Source: Eopsaltria australis
Taxonomy: Eukaryota > Chordata > Aves > Passeriformes > Petroicidae
NCBI GenBank assembly: GCA_034509425.1
Contig: JAVTVJ010000447.1
Span: 868,001-932,000, forward strand
DNA: 64,000 nucleotides
Direction: 5' to 3'
Part shown: positions 25,001 to 37,027 of the stretch, one piece after another
Position numbering within the stretch: position 1 is the stretch's first letter
Layout of the letters: each line of letters starts with the position of its first letter
Position numbers and translations under genes: made by a program
The notes under the pieces: model-generated
What the model was told of the DNA's origin: nothing
What the model saw: the letters and a program-made list of their open reading frames with translations, nothing else
Databases searched by the model: none

Positions 25001-26099
25001 GTAGCACAAGCCATAAGACTTCCCAAGACTACATTTTTTTTTTCAAATACAGTATCTCTACTACACACAACATTCATCAAACTCTGAGGAAGTCTTCCAG
25101 TGAAGAAGAATCTTTCACAATCCCAGATAAATCACACAATAAATATATACTTCCTCTTTTAAGATGCATGTTTTATTTCTAATATGAATGTGGTGATTTC
25201 CAAGTTCCAGGCATTGGAATATATTTTTTTTTAATATCTCTCTGACTGTTAGACTGAAGAGCTTGCTGTGAACAAAATATCTTCCATCTATGTCATTTTT
25301 TTAATCTTTTGTGACTGCAGTATGAGAATGTGAATTATCCGAGTATAAGTCAGAAAATGGCATATATATGCAGATTTATAAATGCTATTTGTTTCATATT
25401 TCACCAACTCAAATGTGTTTGATGAAGACAGAAACCCCACTTTGCTATGCACTTAAAAATTTAAGATGCAATTACAAGCATTTCAGCACTGTGAACACCA
25501 AGTCAAGCTAACCTTGTAATGAGAGCAAAAACTGAAGAGATGGAAAGATTTTTTATAATGAAAACTCCCTCTAATTCTAAAAGACAAGGAGAAAAAAAAT
25601 AGACTTTAGAATCTGCTTTTCTATCCAACTCCATGCTATTCTGTACCTTTGTGCTGGTACCACTGCAGCCTGAGTAACTCAGCTGCAGGCAGCACCTGAG
25701 TGCCTCAATCAGGGAACCTCTCTCACTACAGGTCTTCAGTTGTTTGGTGATTTACAGCAAAATCTAACATTTCAAATTCAATCTGAGAAGCAGCAGGCAC
25801 TCAGTGGAAACACTGGACCCCATAATGCCCTTTGGAGATGGGATGTTTCAAAAGATGATGGGATTCTGCACCAAATCTGGTTTTCCAGAGGACCTGAAAT
25901 GTTGCTGCACTTTGGATTTCACCAAAGTGGCTGCCCCAGAGGTGATGGTGGCTAAACATGACAAGTTTGGCAGAGGAGAAGAGCTTTAATACATCCAAAC
26001 AGTTGTGGCTGGGGACCCCACAGTCATTTTGTTTTTACTCAGACTCGCTGAGGTCTTCCAAGGACTGAAAGTCCCTTAATGACAGAACAGAATAGAAAT

Positions 26100-26251
26100 G
26101 GATTTAATAATAGAATAAAATACCCTGAGTTGGAAGGAGCTCACAAGGACCATCAAAGTCCAGCTCCAGGGCCTGCACAGGACATCCCCAAGGGTCACAA
26201 CTTGTTCCTGAGAGCATTATCCAAATGCTTCCTGAACTCTGTCAGGCTTGG
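26100..26251 (-). mobile_element. CR1 fragment, 3' portion, left of LTR insertion
   Basis: Reverse-complement CR1 3' region: CCTGAGTTGGAAGGAGCTCA, GTCCAGCTCCAGGGCCTGCA, then CTGAACTCTGTCAGGCTTGG. The CR1 sequence stops abruptly at 26251 and resumes at about 27077 (CTTGGTGCTGTGACCACTTC). It is therefore one element split by the insertion between. Confidence 0.88.
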
Positions 26252-27076
26252 TGTGAGTGGCTGAAATGGTTACTGGCTTAAACACCGTTAAAAAAGGACT
26301 TTGCCATTATGGCAAAATTGTATAAAAGAAGCTGTGACCACCAAAGCCCAGCACAAATGGGCCTCCTGAGGGGAACTTGAGAGAAGGTAAAGATGGTACT
26401 TTTGTCCAGGTCTAAGGGCTGCTAAACAAGGCTGGGGAAGAAGCATCAGCTCTGGCTCAGTTTGATGGGGAGAAGGAGAGATTTTGGGAGAGTGACAGAG
26501 GGATTCAACACCCACTCTGCCTTACACAAACTGGCTCAGTTGTAAAACCCACCCACCCTGGGGTGACCACAGCCATGGGGTATTCATGTGACAGGCACCA
26601 GAGGAGGAGTCATAAACCATCACAAAACCATCAAAGAGCCCCAAAACACCGGCAGCCTCATTGCTGAGGCCTTGCAGCAGAGCACTGCACGTGATGCAAA
26701 GCGATGCCACAGATCAGAGCCTGCTGCAAGAGACAGTTTCAAACTTGTCCCCCCCAGGGGAGGTACCAGGCATTCCCAGCCGGCCCAAACACATCAATCC
26801 ATTGAATTCTGTGTTTTGTGGGACCCTCACCACTGAGAAGACCAGAAGAAGAGGATCAATGAGATGCTGTCGGGATCCATGGAGTGGTGATATTTTGTAC
26901 TTAATCTGTCACTCTCTTTCTCTCCCACCCTGCCCCTCTTTTTCTATTTCTTTCTCTCTCTACCTCACACTACTGTTAAATAAAACCCATGCTATCAACT
27001 TCAGCATATGGTCTCGTTTGCACCTTAATTCAGGGAGAGGCATCTCTCTAACAATTTTAATAACCAGATCTTAACA
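26252..27076 (+). mobile_element. Probable solo LTR of an avian endogenous retrovirus
   Basis: About 825 bases interrupt a CR1 element. The insertion begins TGTGAGTGG and ends CTTAACA (TGT...ACA LTR-type ends) and is flanked on both sides by CTTGG, as expected for a 5-base target-site duplication of ERVL-type elements. Because the CR1 continues with TG, the same data also allow TGAG...AACA with a 7-base CTTGGTG repeat. A polyadenylation signal AATAAA at 26979-26984 lies near the right end, in plus orientation, after a long pyrimidine-rich stretch. There is no internal retroviral coding sequence, hence a solo LTR left by recombination. The family name is not known to me. Confidence 0.72.
26979..26984 (+). 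promoter_or_regulatory. AATAAA polyadenylation signal in LTR
   Basis: AATAAA lies 92 bases before the right LTR end, placed as in the R region of retroviral LTRs. It is antisense to CTNNA2, so it should not affect that transcript. Function today is unknown. Confidence 0.45.
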
Positions 27077-27235
27077 CTTGGTGCTGTGACCACTTCCCTG
27101 GGGACCCTGTTCCAGCGCCCAGCCACCCTCTGGGTGAAGATCCTGAAATCCAACCTAAACCTCCCCTGACACAGCTCCAGCCATTCCCTTGGGTCCAGAG
27201 CTGTTCCCAGAGAGCATCTCCCAGCATTACCCCAA
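27077..27235 (-). mobile_element. CR1 fragment, ORF2 C-terminal end, right of LTR insertion
   Basis: The minus strand encodes RIFTQRVAGRWNRVPREVVT, the C-terminal end of CR1 ORF2 (FTxRVVxHWNRLPREVV). It continues directly from the CR1 3' part left of the LTR. The right limit is approximate. Confidence 0.88.
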
Positions 27236-28828
27236 AGAATCAAGTTTACAGATATTTAAAGTCTACTCTGTAACATGAACTAAAACACAGCAAGAGGGAG
27301 CACCTGAATGTTGGCTCCAACAGTGCACTCCTGATCCAAAAAAACCTAACACTCAGGTTGATGCAGATGCCACTAAAGGCAAGGCTGCTAATGGCAAAGG
27401 CCACGCTTAAAAACAGTAATTTGGCCTTGGAGACACATAAGAATGAGAAAAGATGCCATTGTGAGACCTCCTGACTGCAGAGAGGGTTTCTGGCCAATAA
27501 ATGAGGGGATTTCATAAGCAGCTATGAAAACACAAAGTGCAATTTCATCCCTATGCAGTAATAGGAAAGGTGTTGGAATGAAGTTATTATTTTCTACTTT
27601 ATTTCTAGGTTCTCTAATTATACTCTTAAATTCATTTATACTACTTCTTAACTTGTGGAAGAGATCTTTTTCTTCTGTATAGATAATAATAATAGTCCTC
27701 AATGAAAAAATGAGTCTCCTTTCTCCTCCAGAGGGACAATAAATTCTGCCCTTTTGAAGGAGAAATAGAAGAACGGAGACTATCCACCCTTTCCTTCAGC
27801 TTACTAAAAGTTATAATACCAACCAAAATTAATTTAAAAAGTGGCTTTATTTACTCTCTGGAATGAGGGAGTCATTTCAGATAAATTCAATCTTTCATGG
27901 CTTGCACACGAACAATCACTGCCTGAAAATAATTGTGTCAGATGCTCTAAAAAGTTTGCAAGATTCGATTTTTTTTCCCTTTTTTGTAATTCTGAAAAAG
28001 TTTTATCACCTGAATTAAAGGGTGCATAATATTTGATAGATTATTAGATGAAAATATTCTAAAGGCTTTTATAGCCTCACCCTTTAATTATACATCCCAT
28101 TTCAGTGTGAGATGTTCAGATGGGAATGTTAAAGAGTACCTCAAAGTGAAACTAATTTTGTTTTCTACAGCAAATAAGGTTCTGATTCAGCAAACTCTGG
28201 TCTCTGTAAGCTTATATCTGTGGATTTTTCCAGTTAATTCACATGGATAATGAGTCCATTTATGTGCTTTAGTTCTCTGCCTGGGTAAGGAGTATTGCAT
28301 TGAGCTCCATAAATAAGTTAATTGTCTGAAGGCAAAAATAAATCTTCCTAATCTGGACAAGCAGAATTCATTAACTCACATCATACAATGGGTGGAAAAT
28401 AGTAGTGATACAATGGCAAAAGTAACTTGGGATTTTCCTAAGGAGACTGAGAAGCCTGAATGCTGATCAGCTCCTCAGGTACACAGAACAGGCAGGCAGC
28501 AACAAAGTGAGCAGGCATCCAAAATTCAAAATTTCAAATTAGAAACATCTCACCAGGATGGACATCCCATGGCAAACTCTTGGGGACAACTCTGATCTAC
28601 AGGGCGGTGCTGGAAGCTGGAACTCTGTGTAGGGGATGGGAAAACCTGGGTTTGTAGGAGATCCCACCTGATGATGGTGTGATAGACACAGTCATAACTT
28701 AAAGTGGTTAGGAAAGATTAAAGTGTGCCAAGCAGCTGTTCTTGTCCTGAGAAAAGATTGGAAACTGTTGTTACAGACTAAGGAACTGGAAAATCAAAGG
28801 GAAAACAGAGATCCTTTACTTTCATTTC

Positions 28829-29060
28829 ACATAATCACAGAACTGTGGAATGGTTTGGGTTGGAAGGGACCTTAAGGATGAACCAATTCCACCCCCTGCC
28901 ATGCAGGGACACCTTCCACTATCCCAGGCTGCTCCAAGCCCTGTCCAACCTGGCCTTGGACACTTCCAGGGATCCAGGGGCAGCCCCAACTTCTCTGGGC
29001 ACCCTGTGCCAGGGCCTCAGCACCCTCACAGGGAAGTAATTCAAGGAAAGATTCCTCTCC
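28829..29060 (-). mobile_element. CR1 LINE 3' fragment
   Basis: Starts with the reverse complement of the CR1 3' tail (ATAATCACAGAACTGTGGAA, then TGGTTTGGGTTGGAAGGGAC). It continues with CTATCCCAGGCTGCTCCAAG, GGCCTTGGACACTTCCAGGG and CCTGTGCCAGGGCCTCAGCA, all CR1 3' landmarks. Sequence after about 29040 decays into less certain match. Confidence 0.92.
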
Positions 29061-30145
29061 CCTTCCAGAACAGCTGCCAATCCTCTAATGCTTCTCTCCC
29101 AGAAAACAGGATGGGTTTGCCCCCATCACAAGCCATGGCTGTAATTCAGGCCACCTGGGATGAGCACAGGGTATGAGAATGGAATCTGTGTTTCGTAGTT
29201 ATAAAATTAAGCCTGTCAAAAGCTTTTTCTGTAAATGTTAATACATAGTGACAAGTGACTAAAATGGAGCTATTTTGGAGTGTTCCTACTGACTGAAGTC
29301 TTACATGAGTGCCATAATACACTCACAACCACAAGTGCATGTTACCTGTGTGCTCAAAGGGACCAGTTGATGTCTTAGCCCTGTTATTTGCCCCAAAAGT
29401 TTCATCTGGGATTTTCTCCACAGCTTTACTTGTTTCGTTAGGGCAGATTCAATGTAATTTGGGTTTCAAATAACACTTTCAGTTGCTGAAGAGATGTCGA
29501 AACCAAGTTTGGTTTGCTGCTTTTCTTTTTAAAGTCTTTGTCTGCTGACTAAAGTGAAAAGCAGCACACACCTACTCTCACAACAATGATGTTGTTCTGT
29601 GGTGTCTTTTATTTGTTTATTTTATTAAAAGATGTCTGAGCAAATTGAATCAGCTGGTTAGTCAACACTGAAATGACACCTCGATAAACATTCCAAACTA
29701 TCCCTGCAGAGGCTCACTGGAGCAGCAAGATTATTTATTCATTTAGATTTTAACCAGACCTACCTCACCTCCCAGACAGCACAGATATATTAGGAAAAAA
29801 AACCCCAGATAAACAAAACAACAAAATCTCTACACAAACTTCGAAAACTTTGGCAAATTCATGCTATTTCTATGGAAACAGTGATGAAGTTTGCATCTAT
29901 TGGCAGTTGTGATCAAATCTTCTAGCTGATTAACATATTAATTGTGGCTCATCTACTGAATAACCTCATCTCTTTATTTACTAATTCTTTTGTTACTGCA
30001 CATACTTCTGTTTCATGCTTGTTTCAATGTCACACTTTTCTGGCTCATTACAACAACAAGGCTGACTCCAAGGAGTTTTATAATGCTCTCATCCATGATA
30101 GCTCCCTGTAAATCCCAATTTCCCCTGCCCTGGTGCTGTACATAC

Positions 30146-30297
30146 CCTGATCATCAGCACGGCTTTCCTGATGTCGCGCACTCCGTCGTAGACCAGGCGG
30201 GAGGCGTCGATGAACTCGTTCTCCTCGAAGGGCTGGGGCACGTTGGCACTCAGGGCTTCAATGGCCACCTCCACTTGCTCAGCAAAACGTGGCATCA
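30146..30297 (-). CDS. CTNNA2: CTNNA2 exon, end of M domain (51 codons)
   Basis: This 152-base exon has the acceptor ctcccccag before TGATGCC, whose TG completes a valine codon begun with G in the previous exon. The donor is ATCAGG|gtatgt. It encodes VMPRFAEQVEVAIEALSANV... to ...RDIRKAVLMIR, approximately residues 581-631, closing the M3 bundle before the linker to the actin-binding domain. The piece QPFEENEFIDASRLVYDGVR is diagnostic of alpha-N versus alpha-E. It sits alone between a 13.5 kb intron upstream and an 8.1 kb intron downstream. The plus-strand open frame lying across it is only its antisense shadow. Confidence 0.98.
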
Positions 30298-31010
30298 CTG
30301 GGGGAGACACAAGGGGAGGCAGCAGGGTTAGACACCTTCTCTCCTGAACACTTTTCCACCGCTCTGGGGCATGGATCATTTCCAGGGGACACGGCACACG
30401 CTGTCCTGGCCATCCCCAGGCACAGCGAGTGTCATGTGTCGCCCTGATTTTTACAGTGTGCTGTGTTGATACTTGGTAGCAAAAGTTCTCATAGATCTGA
30501 TGTAAACATAGTCCATGTTTGTCTAACTGGCCAAAGATTGTTTTGTTCCTTTAGTATTGTTTGTCATTCCCGAAGGCAGAGAAGGTTGATGAACTGAGTT
30601 TCTCACCTATGGAATCAGAGAGGTGGTAACATCATTGTCCAATCCATGATTGTATATGAAAAAGTACATAAATATAAGAATAAAGAGAGGCTGGGCTCTT
30701 CTCTCCTGCCAGCCTTAGTAACTCTGTGACCTGAGTACCTGATTCTTTCATGTCCGCCCGTGCGACAGTCATGGACGGGTTTGTACCCACCCTGCACGTG
30801 GAGAGCTCTGGCACTTTACCTGAGAGCATGGAAATAACCATCTCTGTATTCTCTCCTCCAATTGTGCAACAAAGAATAGAAAACTTGCTTTAAAAACTGT
30901 GATTCACTAACTTTTAAAAGGCTGCAAGATACCTGAGCAGTCAGCAAAGTTCATTTAAAAGCTTTAAAACCTGCCATGAGCACAGTAAATATTTGTATCA
31001 AGTGATGAAA

Positions 31011-31218
31011 TGAAAGTGTAGTAGGAGACTAATATGATTGCATAAGGAAGTCTCTAGCCTCAATATCAAAAAGCAATCATTAAAAATAAAATGAAAACAA
31101 ATAAGCCCAAAGAATAAAAGAGAAATTACTTCAGGTTGTTGGGATAAGACAAGTAAAACTAGAGATGCAAAAACGACAATAAAAAAGGAGGTAAAGAACC
31201 CTAATATTTAGGGTTAAA
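31011..31218. repeat. Dispersed direct repeat, copy 1
   Basis: The segment starting GTGTAGTAGGAGACTAATAT and ending in AACCCTAATATTTAGGGTTA is repeated in the same orientation at 32671-32885. By eye roughly nine of ten positions agree, with mostly transition differences and one 7-9 base indel. It does not resemble CR1 or the LTR in this window. Confidence 0.95.
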
Positions 31219-32670
31219 AGCAAACTGTAGGCATTACACCTGCTAATTTACACTCTAGCTCATACTAAATAATAATTTTTAAGAGACAAAATGCAAAATC
31301 AAGGATATTACTTTTGTGAAGACACCTAAATGAATCTTCTATTTCTTCACTATCACCATGTATGTAACACAAAACATAGCCATAGATATTGGCTAACAAT
31401 ATTATAAACTGGTATGAACTTATTTAATATACAACTTCAAGCAATTATTTACTTTTGTAGATGGTTTCAGGACATTGCTTGAAGTAGCAAGAGGCTTTTC
31501 TTCAAAGTTTGTAGAGGATTCCTTTGAAGGTATAATCACTTTCTCCACACCGTGTTTGCAGGAAAATAAATGTTCCCCAAATCAGTCCTCTAACAACTTA
31601 AACCCAAATCCTACAAACAGGAACATCAGGTCCCACTGATTACAATGCACCTACATTCCTGCACTTGTTTACTCCTCTTCAGAATTTAAATATTAATATT
31701 GGAGGACTATGCTCATAGAGGACAAATATAATCAATGTTTCATTGGAAACCTGGATAAAAAATCCAGTTGGATTAATTCTCAAGAGTTTAAGGAACTTGC
31801 GTCAAATTTAAGATTTATAGAGAGACATCTTTTCATCATATTCACATCAATTTTATTCTAGCATTTAAGTATCCAGATCAAGTATTTTTATAGTACTTTA
31901 CTATTTTGGCAATATAATTGAAAGAACAGGAAAAGATAATTCCTAAAGCAGTTGGTTGCTTTTTAAAAAAAAAAAATTATTTTTTTGTTAAAATACTATG
32001 TTTTTTGCCCTAAACCCTATTTTTAATATACTTATTGGTAACCTGAACTCAACTGATTGAATACAAAGGGGAATTTCCAGTGTTATTCTCATCAAGAGCA
32101 CTGACAATATTTCCTAGGAACTTTTGCTGTGGTAGGAAAACACATTTTCTTCTTAACTGAACGGTCTTAAATGTATTTTAATCATAAGAAAAACTACATT
32201 TTATGCATCTTACTATCTGATTTAAAGTTAAAACCACAAAAAAACCATGATTCAATAATAGTTTTAATTTTGAAGAACAAGTGGTAGCAACCACAAGCTC
32301 AAACTTTCTGTTTCTGGCATTTAAATATTAGTCATTGGATGCAAATGAGGAAACATGTAAAAGGATATAGTGATTCAAATCTTGTTTACACATCACTAAA
32401 TATATGTATATATGTATTTTCATATAGACAGATGAAAGAACAGAATTGTATTTTCCAAGCAGATAATGTTCAGTGAGTTCCTGGGATACCTTGGAGAAAC
32501 AGGAAAAAGTGACAGCAACAATAGACTTTAAAAAAGTAAACATTAACAAAACATTGCCAGGCAGAGGGGAAACATTTTAATTAGAAAAGGATTTGTTTGA
32601 GAGAGCTGGAAGTTTTGGAAAGAGTATTTAATAAATGCATATATCAAATTACCTTAATTAATAGAACACT

Positions 32671-32885
32671 TGGAAGTGTAGTAGGAGACTAATATGATTG
32701 CATAAGGAAGTCTCTAGCCTGAATATTAAAAAGCAATCATTAAAAATATAACGAAAACAAGTAAACCTAAAGATTAAAAGAGAAATTATTTTGGGTTATC
32801 GGGATAAAACAAGTAAAACTAGAGATGCAAAAATGGCAACAGTAAATAAAAAAGGAGGTAAAGAACCCTAATGTTTCGGGTTAAA
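32671..32885. repeat. Dispersed direct repeat, copy 2
   Basis: Second copy of the 31011-31218 segment, offset 1.66 kb in the same orientation. Similarity stops at the shared GGGTTAAA; beyond it this copy runs into AT-rich sequence. Only a weak resemblance remains upstream. Confidence 0.95.
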
Positions 32886-35800
32886 TTAAATTTAATTTTA
32901 AATTTCTAAAAATTTCTAAAATTTCCTAACCACCAGACGAGGTCAAGTATTGGATATAATTAATACCCAGGCTTGACTTAGGAATGGACAGTTTGAAGAA
33001 CATCTACATAAGCATGAGGAAATTTAACTTTTACATTTGTCTTCAAGTTCACAGAACATAGTAAAATTTACCCTGCATTTCTAAAGAAAAAAAATTAAAT
33101 GCATTTTCTGAACCATCTTCAAGAACTCAAGAAAAAGAGTAATGGTGAAAATTCCAAGGATTTGGAAAAAGATAAAAGAAAGCACTTGTCTATTTTAGAT
33201 AAAGGTATAAAATCCTTATATAAAGGCTCATGTAAAGGTAGAGAAGAAAGAAAAGAAGTTTTGTAACATCTTGAACGTAATTTCAGTACCCACAAATAAA
33301 ATGAAACATGACGTGGAGCAATTAATGTATAATTATCTGTAAATTATCTGCAGATGCTGGACAGACAACAGGTTTGTGTAAATAAGCTGCACCAAGCTTT
33401 TACAATCTTCCCCTTGACAGAGAAATCCGACACAGCTGGACTTTGGGGACATCTTTGTCATGGCCACACGTGACATTCTTAGAACAGAACAAGGAAACTT
33501 AAACTAAATGGTTGTGAGGTGTAAAGTTACATTTTATTCATATTCCTGAACATGAGGCATTTATTCCTGACAACATTTATTACCTCCACTGGGTGTGGAA
33601 GCTTCTCCCATCAGTTCTGATTTTGCAGACCCGGGTGTAATTTAGTCCCTAATTTACATTACTGCACATGAACATTATCTGCTGTTTTGAAATGGGAATA
33701 GATATTAAGCTGCTTTATGAATTGCTTGCTTGCCAGTTGTATTTTTACATCAGTGCTCACTTTTGATCAGGCATGCAAGAAAAAACACCTTTAACAGGGG
33801 GCTATTACTTATTGCTTCTCTAAGCATATGTTGTCATTTAATGCAGTGAAGATTTTGAAAATTGAGTTGAGATCTGTATTATTCTCCAGTTAAGGTTATT
33901 GAGCTCCATGACCAAAAAACCACCAGTCTTTCTTCCCTGTTATTTACCACACAAAGAAGGATATTCCTGTGCCAAAGGTGAAAGAACCACAAGTAAAATT
34001 CAGGCAAAGGTGTGAATTTCCATCAGGAGTTAAAACTTGTAAATGCATCAGACAGAGAATGATTCATTTATTATGCACAGAGAAATTGGCTATAAATTTT
34101 AGATTCAGGAGCAAATCAATACTTCTGGGGAAAAATTAAACATTGGTTTCTTAGTTTGAGCTGTGGCCTTGAAAACAGTCACACATATGCTTAGACTGAA
34201 AAATGTGGTCCATTAACATCTCTCAGACTAACTACATGAATTAATTAGGCACCTGCATAAATGTTGACAGAATCAGGTCCCAAGTTAATAGCAACACTTC
34301 TAATTCACCAACTTCATCATTCCAACAAAATAAAGATTTTAAAGCCTTTCTGTGGATGAGTTTCCAATGGCACTGAAAGCAAGACCAGTGCCAATAAAAT
34401 CTAGGTTGAATGGCTGCTGGAGAAAAACTGGGAATCAGCAAAGTTGAAATTACTTCCATTTTATCAATTGATTAATTCTTTTAAATTATACTCTCTTTTT
34501 TTTTTCTGATATCAGCATAATAGAAAACCAGCACATCACCATGTGTGAATTCATGCCTTCATCAAACTCAGTTTTTTTGTGAACCACCCTGTTCCACAAA
34601 GAAAATATTTTCTCTAAAGCTCTTCTTATTTTTCTCCCACCCACCTGTATCTCCTACATATTAAAATTATCAAGTAATTATCTGTTTTCTAAAAATATAT
34701 TCCCTATTGATTTTTTCTCCTATGGCAATCAGTTTGCACTGCAATTTTTGTACTTAGAAACATCACTGCAAATTTTGTTTAGTGATATGGGAACAGTAAG
34801 ATCCCTGATAGGCAGGGAAATGTTAGGTTACATAATAAAATTATTGAGATAAAAATTAAAAAATGTTTGGGCGTTCTCGTTCGTAGCATTAGAACAAAAA
34901 GTTTCATTAATATGCAAGATTAAATGAATGCCTTGCTGATTTATTGCACTTTTATGGCCTTATTATGTAGGAACTTGAATTCCTCAGAATTTTAAGTAGA
35001 TGTGAATGCTCAGAAATTGAGAAAGGGATAATTAAGACACAAAAAAAAGCAATAAAGGTCAAGGTGCCAGGGTTTCTAATTCTTAGTAGCATCAATGGGA
35101 GTCAGGAAATTTGGTCTGGTTTTGTCCCACTTCATACAACTCAAAATTTTGAATCTGTTTTCCTATACCAGGCAGAGAGCAGTAGATGCTTCCACGAGAC
35201 AATCACACCTTCCCTGCTTTGAAGACTCAAGTTCAGCTGGATAAAATTCTGATTTTCCTGTGCCCACTGAACAGAGAGGGAGGTGTTTGGCTTAGATAAA
35301 TTTGTGCACCAAATCCTGGAACACTCTTGGCTCTGAATCAGGCTGAGCACAATGTGGCTCCTTTCCATCCCAATCCCACTGGAACTGAAGGGCTCCTAGA
35401 GGTCTCATCTTTAGGGCATTTTTCTGGCCAGAAGACTCTTTTTGAATGGCACCAGCAGAGCCGTTTCTTAGAGCTTCATTTTGAGAAGATGAGCACCTAC
35501 TTGACTCTTTTTAGAATCCAGGGATTTGGATCCAAGGGATCACCTCTCAAAGGCCAGGGGTTGTTCCCTGGGGACAGACTGTCCTCATACAAACCAGATA
35601 TTTGAGCTGTGAAAAGTGACTGCTCTCCTGTCCCCACTGCACCCAGCTGTGCCCTTTGGCAGGCTCTGATAGCTCTATATTTGTTTAAGCATTGGTACCT
35701 GTCCTTATGAAAACTGATTTTCCCTATGCCATGTTCACAGAGATCAGACACATCATTTAATCACCTTATCTACGTGATTTTATAGCCCTTAAATGGCTAT

Positions 35801-36157
35801 AAAATCTGGTCTGATGTGGGTAAGATCATTGAAGACTAAAGGTTTGGACAACTACACTGCTAAAGTTTCAGGACTCCTGAAAATGTCTGTGCTACTCCTA
35901 AACATCATAGGTGTTTTGTGTCACATAAATCTAGAAAATTATCTAGAATGACTGGCAGGATTGTAAACTAAAGGTTATCAGGGGAGACTAAAAAGGAAAA
36001 AAAAAAAATGAATGATCCATTAAATTACAAAAAAACAAGGTGCTCTGTTAGAAAAAAAGTTCAGCCATTATCCAGATTTAAGAGGTTTTAGTATTAAAAA
36101 TTCACAAAGTTACAACTTTAAAAATTCAGGGCTCTGGATGAAATTTCTTCTGTTGGT

Positions 36158-36243
36158 TTTTGTATTTGTGGTTTTTTTTGGGGTTTTCTTTGGTTTTTTG
36201 TTTGGTTTTTTTTGGGTTTTTTTGGTGTTTGTTTTTTTTTTTA
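36158..36243. repeat. T/G-rich low-complexity tract
   Basis: A run of T stretches separated by G groups (GGTTTTTT, TTTGGGTTTT type) with no fixed unit. The open frame through it is phenylalanine-rich only because of this composition. Confidence 0.93.
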
Positions 36244-36607
36244 TTTCATTAATTTACTTAACTGAAGAAAGAATGCAGTCTGCTGGGAAGTTGAAGTATT
36301 TGAAACAGGGATTTAAAAGATAATTCCTACGGGATATCTGACATCCTCTGTCAAAGACAGCAGTTTCTTGGTTTCATTTGAAGGATGAGTAACGAATGAA
36401 TTATGATATCTTATTTAGCTCAAAGTGTTTGTCAGTCTGTTTCTAAAAGAACTGTACATTCCTTATCAGAAGATTCTAAGTACTTCACAAAATGTTTTCA
36501 AGTCCTGGTCTCGTATCATATAATTTACATTTCAGTCATGACTATTATATTGCAAATCAAAAAGAAAAAGCTTTATAGAAGTCTACTGAAATATTACAAA
36601 ACATATT

Positions 36608-37027
36608 ATAGAATCATAGAATTGTTTGGGTTGAAAAAGATCCCTCAGATCATGGAGCCCAATCTTTAACCCAGCACTGCCAATGCCACCACTGACCCAT
36701 GTCCCCAAGTGCCACATCCACACAGCTTTTAAATCCCTCCAGGGATGGGGACTCACCCTGGGCAGCTGTGCTAGGGCTGAACAACCCTTAGGGCAAAGAA
36801 AACTTACCCTGATATCCAATCTAGACTTCCTCTGGCACAGCTTGAGGCCATTCCCTCCCCTCCTGTCCCGGTTCCCTGGGAGCAGAGCCTGACCCCCCCT
36901 GAGCCCCCTCCTGTCAGGGAGTTGTGCAGAGTCACAAGGTCACCCCTGAGCCTCCTTTTCTCCAGGCTGAGCCCCTTTCCAGCTCCCTCAGCTGCTCCAG
37001 ACCCTTCCCCAGCTCTGTTTGGGGTAT
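36608..37027 (-). mobile_element. CR1 LINE 3' fragment (about 420 bases)
   Basis: Begins with the tail ATAGAATCATAGAATTGTTT and GGGTTGAAAAAGATCCCTCA. It continues with GTCCCCAAGTGCCACATCCA, then CCTCTGGCACAGCTTGAGGC and CTTTTCTCCAGGCTGAGCCC. On the minus strand the last part encodes SLEKRRLRGDLVTLHNSLTG, CR1 ORF2 C-terminal sequence (LEKRRLRGDLI). It is the best-preserved CR1 3' end here, 5' truncated as is typical. Confidence 0.95.

Larger units (their letters stand above)
22083..30145 (-). other. CTNNA2: CTNNA2 intron (8.1 kb)
   Basis: Intron between the last M-domain exon and the linker exon. It holds an old CR1 interrupted by a probable solo LTR (26.1-27.2 kb) and a second CR1 3' fragment (28829-29060). 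The rest is AT-rich and without recognisable features; open frames of 60-100 codons in it have no family match. Confidence 0.9.

Noticed and set aside
27077..27094. CTTGGTGCTGTGACC as a retroviral tRNA primer-binding site after the LTR
   Set aside because: The words are CR1 sequence (encoding REVVTAPS on the minus strand) and continue the CR1 interrupted at 26251; they pre-date the LTR.
29990..30331. Plus-strand 113-codon open frame
   Set aside because: Antisense shadow of CTNNA2 exon 30146-30297.
36138..36323. Phenylalanine-rich 61-codon frame resembling a membrane protein
   Set aside because: Product of the T/G low-complexity tract.
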